A stretch of 64,000 nucleotides of DNA, taken from contig NZ_CP126963.1 of assembly GCF_002871945.2 (NCBI RefSeq), positions 2,046,001 to 2,110,000 of the forward strand. The letters are read 5' to 3'. Source of the stretch: Gleimia hominis (GTDB lineage Bacteria; Actinomycetota; Actinomycetes; Actinomycetales; Actinomycetaceae). Made by a program: the position numbers and the translations under genes. Positions 1 to 12,000 of this stretch are shown in pieces (the stretch's first letter is position 1; every line of letters begins with the position of its first letter). The notes beneath the pieces were generated by a model. That model was not told where the DNA came from and searched no databases. It saw nothing but the letters and a program-made list of their open reading frames with translations.

Positions 1-1370
1 ACCACGTAGGCGACCCGAACCTCGAGCACAGTTTCGTTGAAAAACTGATGCTGAACTGCCGCCACGTAGAAACCCAGTCTGTACGCGACCAAGCGGGGCA
101 CTTCCAAGTGGTGTCCACCAGGGACTGTTCGGTGCAGCGCCGAAACCAAAAAGTGGTGGAAGAAGCACCCGCCCCATTCTTGAAATCTCACACAAACGAG
201 ATGCTCGACGCATACTCAAAAGCCCTGTTCGAAGCCGCCGGCTACGTGGGGGTGGGGACGTGTGAGTACCTGGTGGACCGTGACGGCAACGTGTTCTTCC
301 TGGAAGTCAACCCGCGGCTGCAAGTGGAACACACGGTGTCGGAGGAAGTGGCTGGCATCGACCTGGTTGCTGAGCAAGTGCGGATCGCGCGTGGGGAAAA
401 CCTACATCCGGTGACGGGGGTACATGGGTGTGCGATTGAGGTGCGGGTGACCAGTGAGGACCCGGCGAATGACCTCATGCCCGCATCCGGCACGGTCACA
501 GGCGTGGTATGGCCCGGTGGTCCGGGGGTACGTATCGACTCTTACCTGCGGCCCGGGGATGCGATTGGGGGTGCGTTCGACTCACTGATCGGCAAAGTGA
601 CGGTGACTGCACCGACGCGTCCGCAAGCAATCCGCCTGCTGCAAGGCGCGTTAACTGAGTGCGCAATCCAGGGGGTACCTACGTCGATTCCGCTTTTGGA
701 AGCGATTATCGAACACCCGGATTTCCAGTCTCTAGACCCGTCGGGAAGCCCGCAGGTACCCGCGGATAGTGCGGATGTCCTTGCGGATGAGTCTGAAACA
801 GCGGCGGACAGTAGTGGTGATCACCAGTACGCCGTGCACACCAAGTGGCTTGAGCAGTCCCATATTCTTGAGGATCTTGCGGAAAACGGTGCGGAATCCA
901 ATGAGGGTACCTCGGGTGAACCTCAAAGTACCCCCGAGGAACTAGACACGTCCCTAACGGATCTGAGCATTGAAATCGATGGGCGCAGAACTAAACTTCG
1001 CGTGCCCCAGTGCCTCATCACTAAAAACGGTGTTGGCGGTGGTGCGGTGGGAAAAGACGCAAAGCCACTTACCGCTCAACCGCTGTTAGGTAAACGGAAA
1101 ACTAACCTGGCGAACCAAGCTGGTGGGGATGGCCAGGTGACTGCCCCAATCCAGGGCACCGTTGTGAGGGTAGTGGCGAAAGAAGGGCAAACCGTTGAAC
1201 AAGGGCAGACACTGCTGGTCCTTGAGGCCATGAAGATGGAAAAACGCGTGGATTCCCCGTGCGACGGCGTGGTGGAAGACATTGCGGTTGAGACAGGGGA
1301 CGCGGTTTCTGCGGGGCAGTTAATCGTGACGGTTAAAAAAGCTGAGCAGGCAGGTGAGGGCGATGAGTAA
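1..1370 (+). CDS. accC: Acetyl/propionyl-CoA carboxylase alpha subunit (biotin carboxylase + BCCP), 5' end outside window
   Basis: This subunit carboxylates its own biotin using ATP and bicarbonate, feeding malonyl-CoA (or methylmalonyl-CoA) synthesis for the adjacent FAS. The reading frame is open from base 3, so the N-terminal biotin carboxylase lobes lie outside the window. Visible are the ATP-grasp segment with RDCSVQRR and QKVVEEAPAP, then EVNPRLQVEHTVSE, the biotin carboxylase C-terminal domain, an acidic linker, and a C-terminal biotinyl domain. The biotin-accepting lysine sits in EAMKME (codon 1233-1235). The stop overlaps the next gene's start (ATGAGTAA), so the two subunits are probably translationally coupled. 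The acyl-CoA preference cannot be read from the sequence. Confidence 0.93.
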   Translation, partial: HVGDPNLEHSFVEKLMLNCRHVETQSVRDQAGHFQVVSTRDCSVQRRNQKVVEEAPAPFLKSHTNEMLDAYSKALFEAAGYVGVGTCEYLVDRDGNVFFLEVNPRLQVEHTVSEEVAGIDLVAEQVRIARGENLHPVTGVHGCAIEVRVTSEDPANDLMPASGTVTGVVWPGGPGVRIDSYLRPGDAIGGAFDSLIGKVTVTAPTRPQAIRLLQGALTECAIQGVPTSIPLLEAIIEHPDFQSLDPSGSPQVPADSADVLADESETAADSSGDHQYAVHTKWLEQSHILEDLAENGAESNEGTSGEPQSTPEELDTSLTDLSIEIDGRRTKLRVPQCLITKNGVGGGAVGKDAKPLTAQPLLGKRKTNLANQAGGDGQVTAPIQGTVVRVVAKEGQTVEQGQTLLVLEAMKMEKRVDSPCDGVVEDIAVETGDAVSAGQLIVTVKKAEQAGEGDE

Positions 1371-2964
1371 AGTACAGTTGCTACCCGCGCGTGACGCTGA
1401 CGCGGAACAAGACGATAAAGAGATCGGACGTAATAACTTCCGTGACCGCGCAAACGAAATGCTGGAACTGGCGGAAGCGCGGGCCCGTGACCGGCAACAT
1501 CCGAAGGGCCGAAAGACCGCGCGGGAACGGATCCGGATGCTTCTCGACGAGGGTACCTTCGCGGAAATCGACCGGTTCGCCGGTGGGGACATCGACCAGG
1601 GGTACTTGGGGTGCGGGGTGATCACCGGGTTCGGAACGGTAGAGGGTCGGCCGGTAGCTGTGTACGCTCAGGACTTCTCGGTACTAGGGGGTACCTTGGG
1701 GCAAACTGAGGGGCGCAAGATCATGCACCTGATGGATCAGGCGATGCGGCTGCGCATTCCCGTCATCTCACTGCTTGACTCCGGTGGTGCACGCATCCAA
1801 GAGGGTGTGGCTGCCCTGGCTGAATACGGCCACATTTTCAAAGCAATCTCAGACGCATCGGGCGTAATCCCACAGATCAGCGTCATTTTAGGTCCGTGTG
1901 CGGGCGGAGCTGTGTACGGGCCGGCGCTCACTGATTTCATTATTATGACGAAACGTTCGTCGTACATGTTCGTCACCGGCCCGGGTGTGGTGAAGGCCGT
2001 TACCGGCGAAGACATTTCCTCCGAAGAACTTGGGGGCGGTGACCTGCACAATATTGAATCCGGTGTGGCGCACTTCTTAGCGGAAGATGAAGAGCAGGCG
2101 TTGGAATACGCTCGCGGCCTCCTCACGTACCTACCTTCGAATTGTCAGGAGGAACCACCCCGGTACGCGTTTGAGGAGGATCCGCAAACTACAGCGAATG
2201 CGCAGGCGGTTGCGGACCTCGTGCCGGAATCCCCGAAAGAGGGGTATGACTGCCGTGACGTGATTGAAGCGCTGGTGGACCACGGGGAGTTCCTGGAGGT
2301 GCATTCGCTGTTCGCCCCAAACGTGGTGGTGGGTTTCGCGTGCTTCAACGGTACCCCTGTGGGGATTGTGTCGAACCAGCCGAGTGTGGATGCGGGTACT
2401 TTGGATGTGAATGCCTCTGAAAAGTCCGCGCGGTTTGTGCAGATGTGCGACGCGTTTTCGCTCCCGATAGTGACGCTTGTGGATGTGCCGGGGTACCGCC
2501 CTGGTTCAGAGCAGGAGCGGGCGGGCATTATCCGCCGCGGCGCAAAACTCATCACCGCGTACTCCACCGCGAGCGTGCCCATGGTGACGATCATTGTGCG
2601 CAAAGCATACGGGGGTGCCTTCATCGTTATGGGGTCTAAGTCTTTGGGCGCGGACTTCAATTATTCGTGGCCGTCTAGTCAGATTGCTGTAATGGGGTCT
2701 GAGGGCGCGGTCGACATCGTGTTCCGCAAGCAGCTGCGCCGCGCTGGTGAAGAGGGCCGTGACGTTGCTGAGCAAAGAGCCTACTACCAGGAGTTGTATT
2801 CAAAGCAGTCGGTGAACCCGAACTTGTCCCTCAATATTGGGGAATTAGACGCGTTAATAGACCCGAAAGATACGCGTTCAATTATTTGCAGGTCGTTGCG
2901 CGTGCTGGAAAGTAAACGGCGCAGTGTAGCTACTGACCGATACCACAACAACCCGCCCCAGTAG
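1363..2964 (+). CDS. accD: Acyl-CoA carboxylase beta subunit (carboxyltransferase)
   Basis: Transfers the carboxyl group from biotin to acetyl- or propionyl-CoA. The 533-residue chain contains both carboxyltransferase halves, as in actinobacterial AccD/PccB: the N-terminal half has RERIRMLLDEGTF, SLLDSGGARIQEG and GPCAGGAVYGPALTDF, and the C-terminal half has VDVPGYRPGSEQE and KAYGGAFIVMGSK. I chose ATG 1363, which overlaps the accC stop and has AGGTGAGG upstream; GTG 1354 in the same frame is possible. It sits directly upstream of the FAS gene, so malonyl-CoA for fatty acid synthesis is the likely main product. Confidence 0.93.
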   Translation: MSKVQLLPARDADAEQDDKEIGRNNFRDRANEMLELAEARARDRQHPKGRKTARERIRMLLDEGTFAEIDRFAGGDIDQGYLGCGVITGFGTVEGRPVAVYAQDFSVLGGTLGQTEGRKIMHLMDQAMRLRIPVISLLDSGGARIQEGVAALAEYGHIFKAISDASGVIPQISVILGPCAGGAVYGPALTDFIIMTKRSSYMFVTGPGVVKAVTGEDISSEELGGGDLHNIESGVAHFLAEDEEQALEYARGLLTYLPSNCQEEPPRYAFEEDPQTTANAQAVADLVPESPKEGYDCRDVIEALVDHGEFLEVHSLFAPNVVVGFACFNGTPVGIVSNQPSVDAGTLDVNASEKSARFVQMCDAFSLPIVTLVDVPGYRPGSEQERAGIIRRGAKLITAYSTASVPMVTIIVRKAYGGAFIVMGSKSLGADFNYSWPSSQIAVMGSEGAVDIVFRKQLRRAGEEGRDVAEQRAYYQELYSKQSVNPNLSLNIGELDALIDPKDTRSIICRSLRVLESKRRSVATDRYHNNPPQ

Positions 2965-3011
2965 AGGGTACTGCGGCGATACAGGCGAGATAGAGGAAAG
3001 AAAGAGTAGAC

Positions 3012-6000
3012 ATGAAAAGCAGTTTCCTAGCGGACCTGACAGGTGACTATGCGTTGGCGTTCGCCGGGCAGGGAAGCGCCTGGTACGAATCTTTGGTACG
3101 TACCCTTTCCATGCCACAGGCATCTACGCGGGTGAAATCCGTTTTCGAACAGGCTGAGAAGCGTCTTGCCCCCTTGGCGTTGCCCTTACTTACGGCAGCT
3201 CCTGAGGCTGGAGCACGGCTAAAGCAGATTCTGCGCACTGCCCCGCAGATCGACGGCGAACGTGAACCCGTCGGTGGGGACGGCGGAAGTGAATCCTCTG
3301 GCGCGAAGGGCCCAGGCATGCCCGCCGGTGCGGAGGGTAGTTTGGCGTTGGATACGGACCCCGCGGTTTCGGTACCGGCGATTTTGCTGGCGAACTTTGG
3401 GGCGCTACTAGATTTAGCTGGGACAAGTTTGGACTTGCGTCAAACCCCGCCCACCCAGGTGGTTGGGCACTCTCAAGGCCTGCTGGGGGCGCAGTTGGCG
3501 CGTGCGTTTGTGCAAGATGATGAAGAGCAGATTGTGCAACTCGTGGTGTTGGCGCGTCTGATTGGTGCCGCTGCGTCGCAGTGCACCCGGCAGATCGGTG
3601 CAGTGGCCGATGGCGAGCACACGCCGATGCTGTCACTTCGCGGGTTAACAAAGGAGCAAATCCAGGATCTAGAGGTGGATGAACCGCCGCAGGTGGCGGT
3701 TGTGAATGGTGCGCGCGCATACGTGTTTTCGGGGCATCCGGCTGTGTTGCAAAGGCTGGCGACGGCGGCGCACGCGTTAGAGGATTTGCTTAACACGGAA
3801 CTAGCGGAACGTAAACGCGGAGGGAGCCAGGCGGTGGTCACTGCGGATTACCTGCCGGTGGGCGCACCGTTCCACTCCCATCTGCTAGATGACGCGCTGG
3901 AGCAGGTGTTCGACTGGCTAGGTACCCTCAAGAATTCCCAGGTGAGTGACGCGGATTTTGAGCGGGCGAAAGAGCTCAGTGAAGCGATTTTGACGCAGCA
4001 GTCAGATTGGCCTGCGCAGTTGCGTAAGTGCACGCAAGCGGGGGCGCGTTACGTTTTGGATTTGGGACCGGGGCCAATGCTCACTCGGGCAAGTACCGCG
4101 TTGCTTGAGGGGACGGGCGCGCGCATGGTTGACGCGTCCACGTCCACTGCGCGCACTGATTTAGACACCCCCGGGGTGGTGGTGGAACCGGCACAAACGT
4201 GGGAGGGGTACCTACCGAAAAAGGTTACGCTCCCAGATGGGCGCGTAGTGCTCGACACCGCGTTCACCCGCCTAACGGGCCGCGGGCCGATCATGCTGCC
4301 GGGCATGACCCCAACGACCGTGCATCCGCAGCTGGTTGCCGCCGCGGCGAACGCCGGGTTGTGGACAGAAATGGCCGGGGGCGGACAGTACTCCGAAGAA
4401 GTGTTCAAACGCCACAAGGACGGGCTGATTGACCGATTAGACGAGGGGCGGGCCGCTGGTTTCAACGCGATGTTCTTTGACCGCTACATGTGGAACCTCC
4501 AGTTCGGGGTCTCAAAGATTGTGAATAAGGCCCGGCAGAACGGAGCCCCATTTGACTCAGTCACAATCGCCGCGGGCATCCCGGAAGTAGAGGAAGCACG
4601 GGACCTCATAAAAGAACTGCAAGGCGACGGGTTCACATACATCTGCTTCAAACCGGGAACGGTGGGGCAAATTAACCAGGTGATCGACATTGCGCGCGAC
4701 AACCCGCAGGTACCCCTCATCATGCAGGTGGAAGACGGCATGGCCGGAGGGCACCACTCGTGGGAATCGCTTGACGACCTCCTGCTCGCCACCTACGGGC
4801 GGACGCGGGAAACGAAGAACCTGGTGCTCACCGTCGGAGGTGGCCTAGGTACCCCCGAGCGGGCTGGGGACTACCTAACGGGGGAGTGGTCTAAACAATA
4901 CGGGCGGCCACTGATGCCCGTGGACGCGGTTGCGATTGGTACAGCTGCGATGGCCACCAAGGAGGCTCGCACGTCCCCTCAGGTGAAAGAAATGCTGCTG
5001 AAAACCAAGGGGATTCCCGAGGGTACCTGGGTGGGGCGTGAACAAGCTAAAGGTGGGGTCGCTTCGGGTTTGTCGCACCTGGATGCGGACCTGTACGAGG
5101 TAGAAAACTCTTCTGCCCGGGCAGCGCGGCTGATCCGCGAAGTGGGAACGGATCCAGCGGACATAAAACGTCGCCGCGGCGAACTGATAGACGCGCTCGC
5201 GAAAACAGCGAAACCCTATTTTGGGGACCTACAAGAAATGACGTACGCGCAGTGGGCGCAGCGGCTCACGGACCTGGCGTACCCCTACGAAGACTGGACA
5301 TGGAGCGACCGGGTACTAGACGTATTCCACCGCATTGAAGCGCGGCTTTCCGAGGTGGATAGCGGCCCGGTGCAGACTTTGTTTGCGGACGAAGATTCGA
5401 TTGCGAACCTCCCGGAAGCGTTGGAACGCCTGTTGGAACGCTACCCGAGTGCACACACCACCGGGGTGAGTGCGAAGGATGCGGCGTGGTGGCCAGGCCT
5501 GTGCCGAAAGCACGTTAAACCAATGCCGTTCGTGCCGGCGCTCGACGGGGATTTGGCACGTTGGTGGGGAACGGACACGCTGTGGCAGTCAGAGAACCCG
5601 CGGTTCCCCGCGGATGCAGTGCGGATTATTCCCGGGCCAGTTTCGGTAGCTGCGATCGACCGCATTGACGAACCGATTGGGCAGATGTTCACCCGCTACG
5701 AAAACGCGGTGGCGGAGCGCGTATCGGGTCAGGCACCCACTGTGTTCTCGCGCCGGGCGGCCGCTGCGGATACGGTGACGTTCTTGCGGGCCACCACTAA
5801 TATTCAGTGGAATGGGAACCTGGTGGCGAATCCGGCGTGGTCCATGCCTCAGGCAACAGAAATTTTGGAAGATGAGGCGGGGGTATCTATCCGCGTTAAC
5901 TGCGACACGTCGTGGGACACGGGTGGGCAGGCTCCGTTCCACGTGGAACATATTGATATTCCAGTTACGCTTTCGCCCGCGTGTGCCACTGGGGCGTACC

Positions 6001-9000
6001 CGGTGGTGGATATGCAGCGGCTGTCAGTTGGGGCGTACGACTTACTAGCTGGCGCCGCTGGCGTGGGGACCACCACGATTTCTGGTGACCATATTGAGGC
6101 GTTGCCGAGCGTGGAAATCTCGCCTGACGCGGGGCGCGTGGAAGTGGACGCGGCGGGGCATGCGAGAGTCGACTCTGCTGAAAATGTGGGAACGGGCGAA
6201 GCAAACCGGGCGGAAACAAACTCAGGTACCCCCGACTTTGGCCAGGTCACAGGCGGTTTCACGTTTACTCGCGAACTGGGGTTGGCCCATGGCGCGGCAA
6301 CGGGTGGTGCGCTGCAGGCCCAGTTGGCTGATTTTGTGCCGGACGCGCTGGTGGGGCCGTGTTGGCCATCTACGTACGCGGCGTTAGGGACCGCGGTTAA
6401 AGACGGTATTCCAGTTATTGAGGGACTTGTGAACGCGGTGCACCTTGACCACACGGTGCGCCTGACGGGTCGTTTACCACATGAGGGTACCGCCGTGGTG
6501 GTTAAGAGCCGGTGCGCGTCACTCACCGAAGCGTCGTCGGGCCGCGTGGTGCGCGTGGAAAATGACCTGTACGACGGGCAGCGACACTTCGCGCACCTGG
6601 TGGAGCGTTTCGCGATTCGGGGGCGCGTCACCACAAGTACCCCACCGCCTGCCGCACCCGCGGTTAACGAGGACGTGCAAGTGCAGACCACTAAGCGTTC
6701 CTTCTTGCGGGATGCGCGGGTTAAAGCCCCAGCGGACATGACGGCATTTGCGAACATTTCGGGTGACTTCAACCCAATCCACACGTCTTACGCGGCAGCG
6801 GGATTGTCTGGTTTGCAGGCACCGTTGGTGCACGGCATGTGGTTGTCCGCCACCGCGCAGCACGTCATTTCCACCACCAGCGTGCGCAGCACGGACAGTC
6901 CGGCCCTGCCCGGCGTAGTTCGATCCAGTACCCATACCCCCATGCGGATAACCAATTGGGTGTACGAGATGTACGGCATGGTGAACTTGGGTGACGACGT
7001 GGAGATCACCGTTGAACGCGTTGGCCGGGGCAATGGGGACATGTTCGTGGAAGCCACGTGCCGCGTGGATGGCGCCGTAGTTTCTATTGGCCGCGCCCAG
7101 ATTGCCGCGCCCACCACTGCGTATGTGTATCCGGGCCAGGGGACGCAGCGGCCCCTCATGGGAATGGATAAGCCGAACCCAATCATGAGGGACGTGTGGA
7201 CGCGGGCGGATAAGTTCACGCGCGAGCATCTTGGTTTCTCGATTGAGGCGATTGTTCGGGAGAATCCGAAGGCTGTGGTTGTGCGCGGGGAACGTTTGAA
7301 GCATCCGGAAGGTGTGCTCAATTTAACTCAGTTCACGCAGGTGGCGTTGGTGACGCTGGCGTATGGGCAGACCCGGTCGTTACAGGCCGATAGCGCGTTG
7401 GTACCCCATAGTTTCTACGCGGGCCACTCTTTGGGCGAGTATGCGGCGTTGGCGGCGTGCGCACGGATTTTCCCATTGGAGCAGGTTATTGAGATTGTGT
7501 ACCAGCGTGGTTGCGCGATGCATAACTTGGTGGAACGCGATGCGGCTGGCCGTTCGAACTACCGGATGGGTGCTTTTCGGCCGAACCAGTGTGGGATTGC
7601 ACATGAGGATGTGGCTGAGTACGCGCGCAGGATTGCGCAGGAGTCCGGTGAGTTTATTGAGGTTGTGAACTTCAACTTGCGGGGCGCCCAGTATGGGGTT
7701 GCGGGCACGATCGCGGGTTTGAAGGCGTTGGAGGAGGATGCTTCTGCCCGCGCAAAGGCTCTGGGTGGTAAGCGTCCGTTCATGTTCATTCCGGGCCTTG
7801 ACGTGCCGTTCCACTCGTCTGAGTTGCGCACGGGGGTACCTGCGTTCCGTGAGAAACTGATGGAGCTGCTCCCCGATGAGATTGATGTGGACGTGCTGGT
7901 GGGCCGGTATATTCCGAACTTAGTGGCCCGCCCGTTTGAGGTTTCGAAGGATTTCGCACAGTCGATTCTTGAGGTAGTGCCCTCCACGATGGTGCAGGAG
8001 GCCGTCGATAATTGGGCGGAGCGTTCGCAGCACCCGGGGCGGTTAGCCCGCACGTTGCTGGTGGAGTTGTTGGCGTGGCAGTTCACGTGTCCGGTGCGGT
8101 GGATTGAAACGCAGGACCTGTTGCTGTCGCCTGACAAGCTGGCGGTTCAGCGTGTGGTTGAGGTGGGCTTGGCTTCTGCGCCCACGTTGTCTGGGTTTGC
8201 GCAGAAAACTCTGGCGCTCCCGCGGTACGCGAACGCGGATGTGGAGGTCCTCAACGTCGACCGTGACGAAGACAAGGTATTGATGGAGCAGGTGCACACG
8301 CCTCCAGCGGGTGAGGGTGCGTCTGCTGATGCAGAACCCGAAAACACCCCAGGTGCCCCCGCGTCCGGGGAGCGTGCAAACTCAGGTACCCCCGCGGCTG
8401 AGACCCCGGGTACCCCCACCTCCGCAGAGGCCGCGAAGGCTGGGAATGCGCAAGATAGCACGGCTTCCAAGCCCGCTTCGAGCCCGGCATCCAACACGGT
8501 GCCAGCCTCGTCCGCGTCTGCGTCAGGAGGCCACGCCGGTCAGGCATCAGCTCCGGCATCCAATGCATCGGGACAGTCATCCGCTCCGGTGTCCAATGGG
8601 TCAGGGCAGGCACCGGATTTGCCGGTGGATGCGGCGCAGGCGGTGCGGGTTCTGTTGGCGTTGTCAAATAAGATTACGCGCGCTCAGATTGAGGATTCCG
8701 ACACGGTTGAGTCGTTGACCAATGGGGTGTCTTCTAAACGTAATCAGTTGCTGATGGACATGGCTGCGGAGTTGGGGGTACCTACGATTGAGGGGGCTGC
8801 TGAGGCGAGTATTGGTGACCTCATGGGCGTGGTGAACACCGCGGCGGGTAACTACAAAGCGTTCGGTCCCGTGTTGGAAGCGGCGATTACCGCGCGTCTA
8901 CGTACCCTCTTCGGAGCAGCCGGCCTGCAACCCACGCGAGTTGGGGAGCGGATCCGCGACACCTGGGGCCTGCCCGCCTCGTGGGAAGACCAGGTGAGTG

Positions 9001-12000
9001 CGCAGATTCTGCTCAATACGCGTGAGGGAGATTCCGTGCGCGGCGGCGTGCTTGCCTCACTACCAACGGAAGTGGATGTGGCAGCGGATGCGGATGCGTT
9101 GATTGACGCGGCAGTGCAAGAAGTGGCGCAGGAAAACGGCGTGAGCGTATCTTTGTCAACCGGTTCCGCGGGGTCCGACCAGATGGTGGATTCGGCTGCA
9201 TTGTCACAATTGCGTGAGGAACTGCTCGGCTCGTCGGGGGTACTTGCAACGCAGGCGCGGCAGCTGCTCACCCGCCTGGGTGTGGAATCGCCTGGGGCGA
9301 AGCCGGAAAACGACGACAGTGCCGCGGTGTTAGAAACGCTGGATCGAGAGTTGGGCACCGGCTGGTTAGACACCGTAGCCCCGGCGTTTGACCCGCGCCG
9401 CGCGGTTTTGCTGGACGACCGGTGGGCAACTGCCCGCGAAGATTTAGCGCGCGTGTTCTCAGGCCAGTTAGAAGCCGTGAACACATGCCAGTTTGAGGGT
9501 GGGGGCGCGTCACTCGCGGACTTAGCGAACTGGTACGCGCGCCAAGTACCCTCATCGAAGAAGCGGCTGCGCACACTGTTTGAAGAAGTAGCGAAGTCTT
9601 GCTGCGCGAGAAGTATGGGGCCGTTTAAGAACGAGGTTGCGGTAGTGACCGGAGCGGCACCAAACTCGATCGCCGCGCAAATCGTTGCGGTATTACTATC
9701 GGGCGGTGCGACAGTGGTAATGACCGCGTCGCGGGTCAGTGAAGCCCGATTGGCGTTCGCGAAAAAACTGTACCGCGAACACGCGGCAATCGGAGCGAAA
9801 CTCTGGTTGGTACCCGCAAACCTCGCGAGTTTCGCTGACGTGGACGCGCTGGTGGAGTGGATCGGTACCGAGCAGACGGAAACGGTGGGAGCCACCACGA
9901 ACCTCATTAAACCAGCGTTGCTCCCAAGCCTGTTCTTCCCATTTGCTGCACCGCCGGTGCGCGGAACTATGGGGTCTGAACCGCAAGAAGCAGCCCGTCA
10001 AATGCGGCTGCTGGTGTGGAGTGTGGAACGGGCAATTAGTCAACTTGCTGCGCTGGGTAGCTCCACAGCCACGGACCACCGGGTGCACGTGGTGCTACCG
10101 GGTTCACCGAACCGGGGTACCTTCGGTGGTGATGGCGCGTATGGGGAAGCGAAAGCGAGTTTCGACGCGATCGTTAATAAGTGGTCGGCGGAATCGGGTT
10201 GGCCACAGCGCGTAACTATCGCTCATCCGCGTATCGGCTGGGTGATGGGAACGAGCCTCATGGGTGGTAATGACGCGCTCGTCCCAGCTGCTCGCGCGGC
10301 GGGGGTACATGTGTTCACGCCGCAGGAGATTGCGGATGAACTCATGGAGTTGGTGACGCCTCAGGCGCGGGAAAAGGCGAAAGAAAAACCGTTGGATCGT
10401 GATCTGACGGGCGGGTTGGCTACGGTCCCGTTGGATTTGGCGGCGCTTGCGCGGCAGGCGCGGCAAAACCAGGGGGATGCGGATTCGAAATCCCCCCAGG
10501 TACCCCCAACGATTTCCGCACTACCAAGCGTAAAGACCCCACAGATGGCGCAGCGTCTCGAATGGGGGAAGCCGAAAACGAAGCTGGCGGACCAAGTGGT
10601 TATCGTGGGCTTGGGTGAAGTCAGTACGTGGGGTTCGCGCCGCACCCGCATGCAAGCAGAAGCGGGTTCGGACCTGGATCTGACCGCGGCGGGGGTGCTG
10701 GAAATGGCGTGGATGATGGATCTGGTGCATTGGTCTAACGCCCCCACCCCAGGCTGGTATGACGCGGATGACAATCCGGTTGCGGAAGAGGACATTTACG
10801 AACGTTACCGCGATGAGGTGATTGCCCGCAGCGGGATCCGCCCGCTGGTGGACGATTCAACCATTGTGGATGGTGGTTCGGATGATGTGGCGACCGTGTA
10901 TTTGGATCAGGACCAGAGTTTCGCGGTGGAGTCGCGCGAGCAGGCGCAGGCCTATGTGCAGGCGGATCCGGCGCGTACCCGCGTTAGTTTTGATGAGGGT
11001 ACCTGGCGGGTGACTAAGCTGGCTGGGGCTGCGGTGCGGGTGCCGCGGCGGGCAACTTTGTCCCGTTCTGTTGGTGGGCAGATTCCAACTGGGTTTGATC
11101 CGGCTAACTGGGGTATTCCAGCGAATATGCTGGAGGCTTTGGACCGGGTTGCGGTGTGGAATCTGGTTACCGCTGTGGATGCGTTCATTTCGGCTGGGTT
11201 CAGTCCGGCTGAGTTGTTGCAGGCGGTGCATCCGGCGGAGGTGTCGTCCACGCAGGGCACTGGTATTGGTGGGATGGAGTCGTTGCGGAAGGTGTTCCTC
11301 ACGCGTTTCTTGGGTGAGGATCGGCCGCAGGACATTTTGCAGGAGGCGTTGCCGAACGTGGTGGCGGCCCATGTGATGCAAAGTTATGTGGGTGGCTATG
11401 GGCAGATGATTCACCCGGTGGGGGCTTGCGCAACTGCAGCTGTGTCCATTGAAGAAGCGGTGGACAAAATTAAGCTCGGTAAATCTGCGTTTGTGGTTGC
11501 CGGTGGGATTGATGATATTTCCGTTGAGTCTCTAACGGGTTTTGGGGATATGAATGCCACTGCGGATTCGCAGCAGATGTATGACAAGGGCATTAGTTAC
11601 CGGCATTTTTCGCGCGCCGGGGACCGTCGTCGGGGTGGTTTCTTGGAGGCTGAGGGTGGCGGCACGGTGCTGGTCACTCGCGGTGATATTGCTGCGGACT
11701 TAGGGTTGCCGGTCTACGGGGTGGTGGCGCATGCGCAGTCTTATGCGGATGGTGCGCACACGTCGATTCCGGCGCCGGGTATGGGGGCGCTCGCGGCTGG
11801 TCGCGGAGGAGTGGATTCTGCGTTGGCTCGGTCGTTGCGTGGTTTAGCTGTGGATGCTGATGATGTGGCGGTTGTGTCTAAGCACGATACGTCTACGAAT
11901 GCGAATGATCCGAATGAGGCTGAGTTGCATTCGCGGTTGTGTGCGGCTTTGGGCCGTGAGAGTGGGAATCCGTTATACGTGATTTCTCAGAAGACGCTCA